Positions 63,885 to 64,000 of a stretch of DNA of 64,000 nt are shown here, one piece after another. A program made the translations under genes and the position numbers. Source of the stretch: Holophagales bacterium (GTDB lineage Bacteria; Acidobacteriota; Thermoanaerobaculia; Multivoradales; JAGPDF01); assembly GCA_016699405.1 (NCBI GenBank), contig CP064972.1:2573501-2637500 (forward strand), written 5' to 3'. The notes below the pieces were generated by a model. The model was not told where the DNA came from and searched no databases. It saw only the letters and a list, made by a program, of their open reading frames with translations. How positions within the stretch are numbered: position 1 is the first letter of the stretch; each line of letters starts with the position of its first letter.

Positions 63885-64000
63885 ATGAGTGCCCCTTCCG
63901 GCTACCGCATCGAGCTCGCCAAGGAGGACTTCAAGTTCTCCGCGGCGCATTTCACGCTCTTCGGGCCGGAGGCGGCCGAGCGGTTGCACGGCCACAACTA
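63885..64000 (+). CDS. 6-carboxytetrahydropterin synthase / PTPS family (QueD-like), 3'-truncated
   Basis: Only the first 38 codons are in the window. They read MSAPSGYRIELAKEDFKFSA and then AHFTLFGPEAAERLHGHNY. KFSAAH contains the first zinc His and LHGHNY the next two of the HxH pair of the PTPS/QueD family, which makes a pterin intermediate of queuosine (QueD) or tetrahydrobiopterin synthesis. The catalytic Cys that distinguishes the branches usually lies before the HGHNY block; this N-terminal part shows none between the two His motifs, so the exact reaction is open. The gene continues past 64000. Confidence 0.88.
   Translation, partial: MSAPSGYRIELAKEDFKFSAAHFTLFGPEAAERLHGHN

Overview
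The window is a high-GC (about 70 % by eye), densely coded stretch of a Gram-negative bacterial chromosome. Outer-membrane and periplasmic proteins are present (porin, OmpA-type lipoprotein, Spy/CpxP-like protein). A VWA protein of the type called 'VWFA-related Acidobacterial domain', many secreted repeat proteins, an archaeal-like type II GAPDH and a dispersed GTCATCCTGAGCGAAGC-type repeat together suggest Acidobacteriota, perhaps the Thermoanaerobaculia/Holophagae side. That placement is inference. I saw no tRNA, rRNA, CRISPR array or prophage.

Layout. 1-5.1 kb: 3' part of carB, overlapping a PAS-GAF-GGDEF-EAL c-di-GMP enzyme. 5.1-15.3 kb: M16 peptidase, polytopic membrane protein, a GH18-like/polysaccharide deacetylase/GT2 fusion, a methyltransferase, a SnoaL-like protein and PlsC. 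15.5-21 kb: a secreted VCBS-repeat protein and two secreted zinc peptidases (M64, M49-like). 21.2-23.7 kb: feoA-feoB-small Cys-rich membrane protein. 23.8-31.1 kb, minus strand: three paralogous secreted proteins, each ending in exactly seven Cys-paired repeats (a probable seven-bladed propeller). They flank a small protein with a C-terminal FESG tag, and a 2353-bp tandem duplication has left a gene relic between two of them. 31.4-36.3 kb: fumarase, an SDR, a MITE-like palindrome, an ArsC-like gene with an in-frame UGA that fits selenocysteine, an S4 protein, a zincin, a second repeat element and a phosphatase-superfamily enzyme.

36.4-41.1 kb: a Gld-type ABC cassette (ATPase, permease, GldG-like, DUF4340-like). 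41.2-44.7 kb: metal uptake (small secreted protein, porin, ZnuA-like, ZnuB-like) with no ATPase gene, followed by a Y1/HUH transposase. 46-49.9 kb, minus strand: Spy-like, TPR and sulfatase-like/TPR genes in a tight operon downstream of an IPTL-CTERM protein. 50-54.6 kb: two adenosylcobalamin-dependent enzymes, methylmalonyl-CoA mutase large subunit and class II ribonucleotide reductase, transcribed divergently. 54.8-64 kb: a 25-residue Lys/Ala-rich micro-gene with a strong terminator, a TlpA-like thioredoxin, an acyltransferase-3/SGNH protein, an OmpA lipoprotein, the VWA protein, a small zinc-ribbon protein, type II GAPDH, an MBL-fold hydrolase, an RlmD-like methyltransferase with a repetitive basic tail, and the start of a QueD/PTPS gene.

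Two cross-cutting signals stand out. About ten genes without a clear Shine-Dalgarno sequence have a TANNNT -10 hexamer 6-9 nt before the start codon, which suggests leaderless transcription. Unrelated secreted proteins share a C-terminal F-x-D-x-FESG-x-L-x-x-W-S tail.
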